From NCBI RefSeq assembly GCF_963675165.1, contig NC_087393.1, positions 1,079,002-1,143,001 of the forward strand: 64,000 nt of DNA, given 5' to 3'. Position 1 is the stretch's first letter; every line of letters starts with the position of its first letter. Source of the DNA: Halichondria panicea. Its lineage: Eukaryota; Porifera; Demospongiae; Suberitida; Halichondriidae. The notes under the pieces were generated by a model. That model was not told the origin of the DNA. It ran no database searches and was given only the letters and a program-made list of their open reading frames with translations. Position numbers and translations under genes: made by a program. Positions 12,301-25,600 of the stretch are shown here, piece after piece.

Positions 12301-13290
12301 GGTATTGCCTGAGGGGCTCACAGCAGCTGCTGAGATTGTTAAATTGTCAGCACTTTGGAAAGCACTAAAAAGATAACCAGCAAAGGTTTGAGAGGATGCT
12401 GCAGGGAGAACAAATTATAAATATGCTTACTTGACCAAACAAGGAATATAGTCAGATGAGGTACGACACTTTTTTTCCATTGTGATGATGTTTGCTTAGC
12501 TGGCAGTTTATCACAACCATGCCACGACAAACTCTAGGCTTGTAGAACGCTTGTAACCGACTGTTTAGCCAATGTCAAAAAGATTGGAATGCAATTAGAA
12601 GAAAGATCACGAGATACGTGTCGTACCACCTCTGAGGGCTAGTGGTGGAAACAATATTCCCACAAGAGATTGTTGGCTTAAAATATTTATCATGCATGCA
12701 CCCAATAAACCGTTTAAGCTGGGATAACACTTAGCAACACATGACCCTCCCACTGCACTAGATTACCCTCCCACTGCACTGGACAAATGTACTGACAAGA
12801 CCACACATAAAATGCCTAGTGACTATTATTATGAATAGCAATGAGGTAGTTACCACAAATACCACAATAGCTATAGTAAACACACTTTTGAAGTGAATAT
12901 AGTTAACCACTCAAATAAAGTATATTGGAGATAGATTAACATGTATATAAAGCGCTGGAACTCCGTACACACTCTTGCTAAGCATGCACGACAAACGGTA
13001 GACTTTGTCAATGTTTCTGAACCAATGTCTACATAATATATTACATGTATAAGCTTACGTATGTCACACCGATTACAATGTAGGCATTCATAGATATACT
13101 CAATTGAAGCTGTATCCAATGAATGTATTGATATGGAATACCTAGCTTTATAGTCCAGTACGTGTATGTGCTATGTGTGAATAAGCAGGCTGTACATATG
13201 CGGTAGTCAAACATTAATTGCTAACACACCTTCACAACCAGCTCCTGTACATAGTACACACAGTAGAGTCAGTCTAGGCAACCAGTTCAT
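9334..13290 (-). CDS. Member B: intact receptor-like gene, tail type 1
   Basis: Exons: signal 13230-13290, ectodomain/TM 11015-12398, tail 9334-10174; 2286 nt, exactly 762 codons, giving 761 residues. The leader is MNWLPRLTLLCVLCTGAGCE. The ectodomain (to about residue 425) is almost identical to members C-G and bears sequons and conserved cysteines (CGDRNGRCDVS, QCFDNGTHQVVIF, YVGDCVEIRG). A TTVTISTDTTDF-type stalk precedes a Gly/Ile-rich helix (about 447-470) and a very basic juxtamembrane segment. The 280-residue tail (type 1) is Pro/Thr-rich (TEPTPGPPTVTEPTGPQPQ) and acidic, with no catalytic domain. Intron 2 (10175-11014) carries a foldback and a short hairpin shared with member C. Surface receptor is inferred; the ligand is unknown. 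Confidence 0.9.
10659..10695. repeat. Perfect 13 bp inverted repeat in intron 2 of member B
   Basis: Arms 10659-10671 (CATTGACAGTGTG) and 10683-10695 are perfect inverted copies around an 11-base loop. The same hairpin is kept in intron 2 of member C at about 15719-15756. It could be part of a decayed element or an RNA structure. Confidence 0.75.
10772..10907. mobile_element. Foldback MITE in intron 2 of member B
   Basis: Two arms of nearly 60 bases, beginning TAGTATGGCTACTCGTGCAA and ending in its near-complement, flank a loop of about 20 bases. This gives a 136 bp foldback with a few mismatches. It codes for nothing. The same foldback sits in the same intron of member C (15833-15969), so it was inserted before B and C separated. 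Confidence 0.8.
12453..12634. mobile_element. Old MITE in intron 1 with GAGGTACGACA-type inverted ends
   Basis: The ends CAGATGAGGTACGACA and TGTCGTACCACCTCTG form imperfect terminal inverted repeats 182 bp apart. Equivalent pairs are present in intron 1 of members C (about 17515-17687), E (about 25917-26130) and F (about 32417-32600), and in decayed form in D. A compact copy with clean ends stands alone at 46634-46751. The intronic copies were probably inherited by gene duplication. Confidence 0.65.
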
Positions 13291-15144
13291 CCTCCGTACA
13301 ATATAATTGTATAGCATCTAGCCTAGCTGTACTATTGACAGACTCGCCACTTAATAAAATATTGACACTGAATGGTATTGGTCATTGCTGTAAAAAATTA
13401 ATTTGCACACTTACAAAATTGGACAGCAATGGTAAACGATCAGTAATGGGATCTTTAAGTATACCGATAAGATTAATTATTGTTTGGTGTACACCTCACT
13501 GGTGAAGGGGGGGGGGGTGCCGCACAAGGAGAATGACTTGTGGTTGAATAAAAAGTTTGACTAATGGTTTTTACCTGAATAAAAATGGAAAATTAAAAAG
13601 CTACGAGTCGCTACGAGTCCCTATAAATCTTCATCACTATGATTGTTAGCATCGTGTTCATCTTTTTCTTCTTTCGGCTGATCGATATCCATGACACAAT
13701 CGAGTTTGGGCATTTCTGGTTGACACTCCACTTCACCAGAGAGACTCTGTATAGTGTCGTCACTGTTTAGTTCACTACTTGGTGGGTCTGGAGCAAAAAC
13801 AAATGGCTCTGCAGAATCATCAATAGTGGTAAGTTCCTCAGTAGTGGTATGTTCAGGCCTTTCTTCGGTCTGAGGTGGTGGTGTTTTGTATTCATCCACT
13901 TTCCTGTCTCTCTTTTGTAAGGTGGCTGCGTGTTCGTCGGAGTGACTGTTATTGGATGGAATTAGGTTCGCATGGCCTGTCACAGTTGAGCGATTAATTT
14001 CTGGTCCATTGTCCGCCTCATCACTCTTTTCAGAAACAGCGAGTGAGGACTGAGAAGCATGATGATGAGGATCGGCATTACAACGTATTTCTTGAACGCT
14101 TCTTTCAGTTTGAACATTACGAACTTTTTCACTCCAGTTTTTAGTTGGTAGCAGTGTGTCTGACTTCAGAATAGTAGCTTTATTCTCTTCTCTGTCTTGT
14201 ACAGCAACAGCGTCCATTAAATGTTCAGCTGGCTCTGTTGGAGGAGATGGAGTAGATGTTAGATTGACATTTGTGTGAGTCTGAGGTTCCTCTGAGGGGA
14301 CTTCAGATGGTGTTAACTTGTCTGTTGGTTGAACAGCTTCCGTGTCTCTACAGCTCACATCTTCTTGAGATTCTCGACTTGCCGAGTCTGATTGTGTGAT
14401 CGTATCGCTATCAGGAGGTGAGGTTGGAGAAACATCGAAGTTTGTATATGGCGGACAACGGGACGCAAAGACAGGTGGTGGTACATTCGGAGAGGGTAGG
14501 CTATCAGGTGAGGGTGGTGGGTTAGTTAGTGCGTGTTCGTTAGAGTGAATGTTATCTATTGCACCTTGAAGCTGATCGAAATGAAAACCTGCTACATGTA
14601 GATCAAGTTTTGGGATTCCGTTGGGGATAAACGTATTGGGAGTAGCCCCTAACTGTGGTTGTGGTCCAGTAGGCTCGGTCACAGTGGGGGGTCCGGGTGT
14701 TGGTTCTGTGGGTGGTGGTGTATCGATGGAAGGTTCTGTGTACAATTCTTCAGTGGGCTCTGGCAGGAATATTCTGTTCTACTGTAGTGGGCGGTTTTAA
14801 CTGATGTTCAATGAGTGGAGTTGACGCTTGTTGAGGATTTGCAGTGATCCTGCAGGGACAGGAGGATATATTATTATTGATTAAGCTATACAATTCTTAG
14901 GACAAAATTAATACAAGCTACTCAGACATGTTAGTATAGCATGAGACCGAGTGTTGTTTGATGAAAAAGGAATTTCATGCTATAATTATTATGTGTAACA
15001 ACGACCTTTACCAAAAACATGCCTCAAGCCCGTGACCATGCAATAAAAATAATAACTATATGTATAACACGAAAGGGACTGTATGACTTTATTACAACCT
15101 TGAAAATGTGATCATAATTATAAATAACTATATTATACAGCTTG

Positions 15145-15542
15145 CAGGGGCGTAGGGAGGGGGAGGGCTTTGGGGGCTGGAGCCCCCCCTTTCTCTGCAA
15201 AAACTACACTAAGAGCCCCACCTTCTCTGATGAGTCTTCAGCCTGGGAATTACTGGTATAGATTAGTGGCAGACAAACAGCATGTCCAAGAGCTAGCTAT
15301 ACTATACTAGTAACTTTGATTTTTTAGTGCAACAGAACTAAGCTAGCTAGCTAGGGCTAGCTAGCTAGCTTTAGCAGTATTATTAATTGAAGCAAGGTGT
15401 GGCTATTTCTTGCACATGCGCAATGAGTCATTAATTAGGGGGTGTGGCTCCTGGTCACCGGAATTTTCGGCGCTCCGCGCCAAGTAGTTTCTGGCGCGAA
15501 CAGCTCAGCCCCCCCTTCCTCAAATTCCTGCCTACGCCCCTG
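15145..15542. mobile_element. 398 bp non-autonomous DNA transposon, 5 bp target duplication
   Basis: The ends are CAGGGGCGTAGG and CCTACGCCCCTG, in perfect inverted orientation. GCTTG is duplicated at 15140-15144 and 15543-15547. Member B keeps the empty site (ACAGCTTGGCC at about 10480) in the same intron, so both borders are certain. There is no coding capacity. Base composition is distinctly more GC-rich than the surroundings. A relative with similar ends lies at 53581-54392. Confidence 0.93.
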
Positions 15543-15832
15543 GCTTGGCCATAATAATATATAAGTACCAATACGCAAACAAACCAATACACAAACATGT
15601 CACACTAAAAATTAGGCCACATACAGTACAAGTTATTGTAGGCTATATAATCGTATGATGTGCTATTAGTGACTGGAGAGTAATCCCGTATCACATCCGG
15701 TCCAGTAATCGCACGTCGTCATTGACAGTGTGCAATTACCTGTCACACTGTCAATGACAACGTACTGTTCGAATAACGGCCGCGGTCAAAAATATTAATA
15801 AAAACTGCAGACGGAACTTCATCATGCACGAT

Positions 15833-15969
15833 TAGTATGGCTACTTGTGCAATAAGGGATTAATAGCACTCATAACAAGTACTGGCAAGGCTACGCTCGT
15901 GCAATTAGTATCCTTGCCATTGCTTGTTACTCGTGCTATTAATCCAATATTGCACTTTTAGCCATACTA
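15833..15969. mobile_element. Foldback MITE in intron 2 of member C
   Basis: This is the orthologous copy of the member B foldback at 10772-10907, with a few substitutions. The stem is still readable over nearly 60 bases. Confidence 0.75.
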
Positions 15970-18673
15970 TTAATTATACACAGGCATGTAATAATCATGT
16001 ATACAGTGTACACCATGCTGCACATAATTATAGCAATACACAGACATTTACAGAACTAACTTACGGAAACTTTCTTTCCTTTTTTCTTCCTTGCCTGTAC
16101 CCCAGTATGGCCACAACAACGATTCCAATTCCAAACAAAAGTGTTCCAAAAACAATTCCTACAATAATACCACCTGAAAGAGTTTGAATAGCACTGCTTT
16201 CAGTTTTAGCTTCTGTGAAGTCAGTTGTGTCCGTAGAAACAGTAACGGTAGTGGAGGGTGGTTGAGTTGGTTGATCGATGAAGCAGGAAAACTCAGAATT
16301 TGGAAAGAAAGCCGACAACTCAAAGGACACATTGCTGACATGAATTGGAGTGGATGGATCAGGGCAAGACAGGTCCAATAGAGCGGAGGAGGTGGAGTTA
16401 CTGTACAGTATGAATCGATTATCAATCACTTGATGATTCACTTGAGCGTCTGTGGCTAGAATAGTGGTAAGGTTTCCCAGTACATTGGTAAGCACAGCGA
16501 AGCCATTAGTAGACGATCCAACAAAGAAAAGTAGTCTTCTTATTTCCACACAGTCACCCACATAAGGTACAGATGAATCCAAAGGGAAGGGAATCACATA
16601 ATCCACTGATGAATTTATGATCAAATTATCACTAACTTCAAGATATGTGTCCCTGCTTCCAGAACAGTAGAATCTAGTTCTTGTCACTACAGGTTAATTC
16701 ACTTCTTCGACAGAAATCTACTTCAACAGTTATGTTATTATTACAGTAGGCCAATAAAGAGCTGTCTTCAAATATCACTACTTGGTGGGTTCCATTATCA
16801 AAGCATTGTTCAATGGCAGGATCACTCACACTTATATCTTGGTCGTTGATTGAAGAGTCACTGATGTCAACTCTGAGATAGTAGAAAAATGCATTTCCAA
16901 ACCAGTAGACATTGGTGAACCCAGTACAAGAAGAGAGAAAACCTCGAGAAATGTAAAAATCATAATTAGTACTTCCTGGAGCAATATAGAGATCAAATCT
17001 TGCGAGTTTCAGTTGATCAAAGTTCAACACCGTCCTATACACATCCAACAATACTACACCATCATTGTTCGTGAATTCATAGCATAAACCATACAAAAAT
17101 ATGTCATCTTGAACGAACGTTGTAAGTGAACAAGTTATGCCAGGCAAGAAGAAAAATGCTGGTCGATAAATATCAGTCCACTGTTCAGTCTGTCAAATAA
17201 AGCAACAACAGTTCCATTTCCAACAGCCACTAAAACGGCAACTCTAGTACTTCCATCAATAGTAAAAACACTGACATCACAACGCCCATTTCGATCCCCA
17301 CATGTCTGAGATGGTAGCTGTACACTTGGGAACACGACATCAGTGTAGGTGGTGGTATTGCCTGAGGGGCTCACAGCAGCTGCTGAGATTGTTAAATTGT
17401 CAGCACTTTGGAAAGCACTAAAAAGATAACCAGCTAAGGTTTGAGAGGATGCTGCAGGGAGAACAAATTATAAAATGCTTACTTGACCAAACAAGGAATA
17501 TAGTCAGATGAGGAACGACACTTTTTTTTCCATTGTGATGATGTTTGCTTAGCTGGCAGTTTATTGCAACCATGCCACGACAAACTCTAGGCTTGTAGAA
17601 CGCTTGTAACCGACTGTTTAGCCAATGTCAAAAAGATTGGAATGCAATTCGAAGAAAGATCACGAGATACGTGTCGTACCACCTCTGAGGGCTAGTGGTG
17701 GAAACAATATTCCCACAAGAGATTGTTGGCTTAAATTATTTATCATGCATGCACCCAATAAACCGTTTAAGCTGGGACAACACTTAGCAACACATGACAC
17801 TCCCACTGCACTAGATTACCCTCCCACTGCACTCTACAAATGTACTGACAAGACCACACATAAAATGCCTAGTGACTATTATTATGAATAGCAATGAGGT
17901 ATAGTTACCACAAATACCACAATAGCTATAGTAAACACACCTTTGAAGTGAATATAGTTAACCACTCAAATAAAGTATATTGGAGATAGATTAACAGCCA
18001 TATATATGTATATAAAGCGCTGGAACTCCGTACACACTCTTGCTAAGCATGCACGACAAACGGTAGACTTTGTCAATGTTTATGAACCAACGTCTACATA
18101 ATATATTACATGTATAAGCTTACGTATGTCACACCGATTACAATGTAGGCATTCATAGATATACTCAATTGAAGCTGTATTGAATGTATTGATATGGAAT
18201 ACCTAGCTTTATAGTCCAGTACGTGTATGTGCTATGTGTGAATACTAAGCAGGCTGTACATATGTAGTCAAACATTAATTGCTAACACACCTTCACAACC
18301 AGCTCCTGTACATAGTACACACAGTAGAGTCAGTCTAGGCAACCAGTTCATCCTCCGTACAATATAATTGTATAGCATCTAGCCTAGCTGTACTATACTA
18401 TTGACATCCTCCTCTTCAGACTTGCCACTTAAATATTGACACTGAACGGTATTGGTCATTGCTGTAAAAAATTAATTTGCACACTTGGACAGCAATGGTA
18501 AACGATCAGTAATGGGATCTTTAAGTATACCGATAAGATTAATTATTGTTTGGTGTACGCCTCACTGGTGAATTCGAATGGGGGGGGGGTGCCGCACAAG
18601 GAGAATGACTTGTGGTTGAATAAAAAAGTTTGACTAATGGTATAAAAATGGAAAATTAAAAAGTTACGAGTCA

Positions 18674-21600
18674 CTACGAGTCCGTATAAATCTTCATCTC
18701 ATCACTATGACACTCCACTTCACCAGAGAGACGCTGTATAGCGTCGTCACTGTTTGGTTTGCTACTTGGTGGGTCTGGAGCAAAAACAAATGGCTCTGCA
18801 GAATCATCAATAGTGGTAAGTTCCTCAGTGGTGGTATGTTCAGGCCTTTCTTTGGGTATTTTGTATTCATCCACTTTCTTGTCTCTCCTTTGTAAAGTGG
18901 CTGCGTGTTCGTCAGAGTGAATGTTATTGGATAGAATTAGGTTCGCATGGCCTGTCACAGTTGAGCGATTAATTTCTGGTCCATTGTCCGCCTCATCACT
19001 CTTTTCAGAAACAGCGAGTGAGGACTGAGAAGCATGATGATGAGGATCGGCATTACAACGTATTTCTTGAACGCTTCTTTCGATTTTAACATTACGAATT
19101 TTTTCACTCCAGTTTTTAGTTGGTAGCAGTGTGTCTGACTTCAGAATAGTAGCTTTATTCTCTTCTCTGTCTTGTACAGCAACAGCGTCCATTAAATGTT
19201 CAGCGGGCTCTGTTGTTGAAGTAGATGTTAGATTGACATTTGTGTGAGTCTGAGGTTCCTCTGAGGGGATTGCTGGCACTTCATATGGTGTTAACTTGTC
19301 TGTTAGTTGAACAGCTTCCGTGTCTCTACAGCTCATATCTTCTTGAGATTCTCGACTTGCCGAGTCTGATTGTGTGATCGTATCGCTATCAGGAGGTGAG
19401 GTTGAAGAAACATCGACGCTTGTATATGGCGGACAACGGGACGCAAAGACAGGTGGCGGTACATTCGGAGGGGGTGGGCTATCAGGTGAGGGTGGTGGGT
19501 TAGTTAACAGTGTTGGCAGTTGAGATTGTGCTAGTGATCCTTGATGATCTGAAATGATTACAGATTGGCGGTTGTGTGGAGAAGGTAGTACTCTGATAAG
19601 TAGCTCTTCTTCGTGATGTAAGGGGCCGTATTCTGAACGTGTAAATGTATCTTCATAGGTAAACTCTTCTATCGGCGAGTCAATACTACAACTGCATGAG
19701 TTTGAGAAGATTTATGGATGTCAATACATACGTATAATAAAGCCTAAAAATACGAATAAACAGTTCACTACCAATATTACTTACACAGACATTTCAACAT
19801 TAGATGGATAAGAAAATTTTCGGCGCATTTTTGTGCGTTTCACAATCAATCTCAAGCAAACTCCGACACATACAAGCAACAACATCAGTAAAATAAAACT
19901 TCCAACGGCAATCCAAACCACCGCTCCAGTAGTGAGACCAGTGGAGTTACCAGTCGGCGGCAAACTAGTCGTTGAAGTGATAGTATCATTGTGGGTAGTC
20001 ATTGTCCCAGGGGGTTCAGATCTATTTGTAATTCCTGTTGGTTCTTGGGTACTTCCATCATTGGTAGTAGGTGGTGGTTTGACTGTGGTTACCATGGGAA
20101 CATTAGTCGTTACCCTGGGAACGGGAGCGGCAGTGGTGGGTGGTTGAGTTGGTTGATCAGTGAATGAAAACTCAGAATTTGGAAAAAAAGCCAACAACTC
20201 AAAGGACACATTGCTGACATAAATTGGGGCGGACGGTTCCGAACAAGACAGGTCCAATAGAGCGGAGGAAGTGGAGTTACTGTACAGTATGAATCGATTA
20301 TCGATCACTTGATGATTGACTTGAGCGTCTGTGGCTAGAATAGTGGTAAGGTTTCCCAGTACATTGGTAAGCACAGTGAAGCCATTAGTAGACGATCCAA
20401 CAAAGAAAAGTAGTCCTCTTATTTCCACACAGTCACCCACATACGGTACAGATGAATCCAAAGGGAAGGGAATCGCATAATCCACTGATGAATTTACGGT
20501 CAAATTATCACTAACTTCAAGATATGTGCCCCTGCTTCCAGAACAGTAGAATCTAGTTCTTGTCACAACAGGTTCACTTCTTTGACAGAAATCTACTTCA
20601 ACAGTTATGTTATTATTGCAGTAGGCCAATAAAGAGCTGTCTTCAAATATCACTACTTGGTGGGTTCCATTATCAAAGCATTGTTCAATGGCAGGATCAC
20701 TCAAACTAATATTTTGGCTGTTGATTGAAGAGTCACTGATGTCAACTCTGAGATCGTATAAAAATGCATTTCCAAACCAGTAAACATTGGTGAACCCAGT
20801 ACAAGAAGAGAGAAAACCTCGAGAAATGTAAAAATTAGTACTTCTTGGAGCATGGAGATCAAATGTAGAGAGCTCCAATTGATCAAAATTCAACACACTC
20901 CTATACACATCCAACAATACTACACCATCAGTGCTCGTGAATTCATAGCATAAACCATACAAAAATATGTCGTCTTGAACAAACGTTGTAAGTGAACAAG
21001 TTATGCCAGGCAAGAAGAAAAAATGCTGGTCGATAAATATCAGTCCATTGTTCAGTCTGTCAAATGAAGCAACAACAGTTCCATTTCCAACAGCCACTAA
21101 AACGGCAACTCTAGTACTTCCATCAATAGTAAAAACACTGACATCACAACGCCCATTTCGATCCCCACATGTCTGAGATGGTAGCTGTACACTTGGGAAC
21201 ACGACATCAGTGTAGGTGGTGGTATTGCCTGAGGGGCTCACAGCAGCTGCTGAGATTGTTAAATTGTCGGCACTTTGGAAAGCACTAAAAAGATAACCAG
21301 CAAAGGCTGGAGAGGATGCTGCAGGGAGAACAAATTATAAAATATGCTGTTTTCATTTACTTGACCACACAACTATAGTCAGATGAGGTATAACACTTTT
21401 TTACATTGTGATGACGTTTTTGCTTAGCTGGCAATTTATCGCAAAACCATGCAACGACAAACTCTATAGGCTTGTAGAACGCTTGTAACTGCTAGCTTTG
21501 TACATTGCTCGAGGTATCTATGGCTAGTTATAGTGTTTCTCCAGCTGGGGTCCTTGTTAGAACTCGTTCAGATATTTATGAAGGGTGCAGTGCTGCTCTC

Positions 21601-22675
21601 ATCTCAAGACTATATCTTGTAACTGAAAGGGTTCACTGGAGTGGAAACAGTTCGATCTCTATACTATGAAAAGCCTTAGTCATAGAATAACAATTATTAT
21701 GGAAAACACACTACATTGAAAAAACCAATGTCAAAAAGATTGGAAAGAGAGATCACGAGATGCATGTCGTACCTCCTCTAGGACTAGCGGAAACAGTTAA
21801 AACTAATATCACGCATGCACCCAATAAACCCTTTAAGATGCACAGGGATAGCCATTGCAATTGGATAACCATTGGCAACATTACCCTCCCACTGCACTAG
21901 ACAAACGCACAGACAATGACCACACATAAATGCCTAAGGTACAACACAAATGGAAATGAGTTTGACCTTCATAAAGTTGTCATATCAAAGTTTCATATAC
22001 CATTGGATTCCTTGTTAAAAAGCGCTTGTATCTATATGCTGTAGAGCTGATAAGCTCCAACCAGCTAAAAGTTAGCATTTTCCGTAAGAAGTCCCTGGCT
22101 TATTTGTCTACCACATAAAGCATAAATGAAGCCATGACTACATAACTTCCGGAGCCCGAAGTCAACGCAAATTAAATAGACTTTAGATAACTATTTATAT
22201 TGTGAGGTAGTTCCACAAATACCATACAATACCACACAGCTAGTAAACACACCTTGAAGTACTTCAGTTAACCACTCACATAAAGAGTTATAGTCTACTG
22301 GGAATAAACTGCCATATGTTAACTAAAAAGCGTTGGACTCCATACTAACACACTTGCTAAGTATTCACGACAAACTTTTAATGTTTCTGAACTAACGTCA
22401 ACATAGATATGTACGTATGTTACACACCGATTAAACAATGTAGGCATGCTGCATGCCATGCATAGATTTACCCAAGGCTAGTCTATTGAAGCTGTATCTA
22501 TTGATATGGAATTGCTAGCTTTATACCCTTGTATCAGTGTATCTATGTGTGAATAAACTACATGCACATGATCATCTATAGTCAGTTTTACAAAACATGC
22601 CAACACACCTTCACAACCAGCTCCTATACATAGAACACACACTGACAGTAGAGTCAGTCTAGGCAACCAGTTCAT
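18674..22675 (-). CDS. Member D: intact receptor-like gene, tail type 2 with altered C-terminus
   Basis: Exons: signal 22609-22675, ectodomain/TM 19785-21318, tail 18674-19691; 2619 nt, exactly 873 codons (872 residues). The ectodomain is nearly identical to B. The stalk (TTNVPMVTTVKPPPTT and following) is much longer, and the membrane cassette (GAVVWIAVGSFILLMLLLVC) matches G rather than B. The tail is type 2: a proline-rich stretch (TNPPPSPDSPPPPNVPPP), then long acidic Ser/Thr-rich sequence. Its end differs: about 75 bp present in E-G (encoding PEMPKLD and DQPKE) is missing and the last residues read HSDEMKIYTDS. Intron 1 contains about 450 bases (21490-21950) absent from B and C. The function is unrecognised. 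Confidence 0.88.
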
Positions 22676-25600
22676 CTTCTGTACTATAAAATTATAGATC
22701 TAGCTGACTATTGTATGGTCATTGTGGATGAATTCGAATGAATTTGCACACACATTTTAGGTCAAAGCACGATGCCAAATTACATTAATGCATTATTGAA
22801 CTAAACAAGGACAGACTCAATAATGACTGTCTGTTGTTGGTACGCTGATAACATTGACATTATTATGGTGTACGCCTCACTGGTGAAGGGGGGGGGGGTG
22901 CCGCATAAAGAGAATGACTTGTGGTTAAATAAAAAGTTGACTAATCTAACGGTTTTTACCTGAATAAAAAAATTAAAAACTACGAGTCGCTACGAGTCCC
23001 TATAAATCTTCATCACTAGATTCACTATGATTGTTATCATCGTGTTCATCTTCTTTAGGCTGATCGATTTCCACGACATAATCGAGTTTAGGCATTTCTG
23101 GTCGGCGTTCTACTTCACCAGAGAGGCGCTGTATAGCGTCGTCATCGTTTGGTTCGCTACTTGGTGCATGGGTCTGGAGAAAAAACAGATGGCTCTGCAG
23201 AATCATCAATAGAGGTACGTTCCTCAGTGGTAGTAAGTTCCTCAGTATAGTGGTACGTTCAGGCCTTTCTTCGGTCTGAGGTGGTGGTGTGTGTTGGTTA
23301 GATGTGACACTCTTCATCTTCTCAGCTTTGTATTCATCCACTTTCCTGTCTCTCTTTTGTAAGGTGGATGCGTGTTCGTCAGAGTGAATGTTATTGGGTG
23401 GAATTAGGTTCGCATGGCCTGTCACAGTTGAGTGATTAATTTCTGGTCCATTGTTTGGAGTTTCTTCGGATGCTTGAACAGGAACAAAGATGTCCGCTCC
23501 ATCACTCTCTTCAGAAATAGTGGGTGAGGACTGAGAAGCATGATGAGGAGGATCGGCATTACAAGGTATTTCTTGAACGCTTTTTTCAGTTTCAACATTA
23601 CGAACTTCTTTACTCCAGTTTGTGGTTGGTAGCGGTGTGTCTGACGTCAAAATAGTAGCTTTATTCTCTTCTCTGTCTTGTACATGTACAGCAACAGCAT
23701 CCATTAAATGTTCAGCTGCCTCTGTTGTAGGGGATGGAGTAGATGTTAGATTGACATTTGTGTACTGAGTCTGAGGTTCCTCTAAGGGGATCGCTGGCAC
23801 TTCAGATGGCGTTAACTTGTCTGCTGGTTGAACAGCTTCCGTGTCTCTATATACAGCTTGCATCTTTTTGAGATTCTTGACTTGCCAAGTCTGATTGTGT
23901 GGTCGTATCGCTATCAGGAGGTGAGGTTGAAATTGGAACATCGACGCTTGTATGTGGCGGACTACGAGATGCAAAGATAGGTGGTGGTACATTCGGAGGG
24001 GATTCGCTATCAGGTGAAGGTGGTGGGTTAGTTAACAGTGTCGGCAGTTGAGATTGTGCTAGTGATCCTTGATGATCTGAAGTGATTACAGATTGGTTGT
24101 GTGGAGAAGGTGGTAGGGCAGGTATCAATGGTAGCTCTTCATTGTTATGTAAGGAGCTGTGTTCTGAATGTGTACCTTTATAGGTACCATCTTCTACACG
24201 TAACCTCGGTGGGTCTGACATATTGGTAGATTGTAATAATTATAAGCGATTCAGGAAGGGGTAGATTTTCACGCCTGGATGGGAAAAAAATTATGCTGTC
24301 AATATATACATGTACGTGCAATCAAGCCTCAATGATATTATTATGTAACAATAGTGCTCATCATTACCTTACTCATTCATTTCAATCTCATAGATATTTT
24401 GCACTCTCTTTCTTTTGTGTTTCACAATCAATCCCAAGAAAACACAGACAAATAGCAACATCAGTAAAATAAAACTTCCAATGACAATCCCAGCCACCTC
24501 TCCAGTGAGAAGTATGAATGGGCTGCTGATTGTTTGTTCTGGGGTAGTAGTAATATATATTAGTTAGTTGTTGATTCTGAGATCATAGTTGCAGCACTAG
24601 TTGCAGCATTGGTTGCAGCACTAGTTGGTGGTTCTACAAAGTTGTTCATGGTACTAACAGCAGCAGTAGTTACCATGGGAACGGTAGCGGAAGTAGTGGG
24701 TGGTTGAGTTGGTTGATCAGTGAAGCATGAGAACTCAAGAGTTTGGGAAAAAAAGCCGATAACTCAAAGGAAACATTACTGACATGAATTGGAGTGGATG
24801 GATCAGGGCAAGACAGGTCCAATAGAGCGGAGGAGGTGGAGTTACTGAATCGATTATCAATCACTATGATGATTGACTTGAGCGTCTGTGGCTAGAATAG
24901 TGGTAAGGTTTCCCAGTACATTGGTAAGCACAGTGAAGCCATTAGTAGACGATCCAACAAAGAAAAGTAGTCCTCTTATTTCCACACAGTCACCCACATA
25001 AGGTACAGACAAATCCAAAGGGAAGGGAATCGCATAATCCATTAATGAATTTATGATTACATTTTCACTAACTTCAAGATATGTGTCCCTGCTTCCAGAA
25101 CAGTAGAATCTAGTTCTTGTCACAACAGGTTCACTTCTTCGACAGAAATCTACTTCAACAGTTACGTTGTTATTACAGTTGGCCAATAGAGAACTGTCTT
25201 CAAATATCACTACTTGGTGCATTCCATTATCGAAGCATTGTTCAATGGCAGGATCACTCAAACTAATATCTTGGTCGTTGATCGAGGAGTCACTGATGTC
25301 AACTCTGAGATAGTAGAAAAATGTATTTCCAAACCAGTAGAGATTGGTGAACCCAGTACAAGAAGAGAGAAAACCTCGAGAAATGTAAAAATCCAAATTA
25401 TGACTTCTTGGAGCAATATAGAGATCAAAGCTTGAGAGTTCCAGTTGATCAAAGTTCAACACCGTCCTATACACATCCAACAATACTACACCATCATTGC
25501 TCGTGAATTCATACAAAAATATGTCGTCTTGAACGAACGTTGTAAGTGAGCAAGTTATGCCAGGCAAGAAGAAAAAATGCTGGTCGATAAATATCAGTCT

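Larger units (their letters stand above)
13621..18351 (-). pseudogene. Member C: receptor-like gene with frameshifts and chimeric tail
   Basis: The parts match member B: signal exon 18291-18351 (intact), ectodomain exon from 17451 down to about 16066, tail exon 14849-13621. Compared with B, the ectodomain lacks one base in an A-run near 17152 and has four extra bases (AATT) near 16694, and the tail lacks five bases near 14761. Each shifts the frame. The tail is a fusion: it starts as type 1 (as in B), skips a long internal part, and at about 14550 changes to type 2 (as in D-G), ending EEKDEHDANNHSDEDL. A 398 bp transposon lies in intron 2. Probably a pseudogene; assembly error would have to explain three independent lesions. 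Confidence 0.8.
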
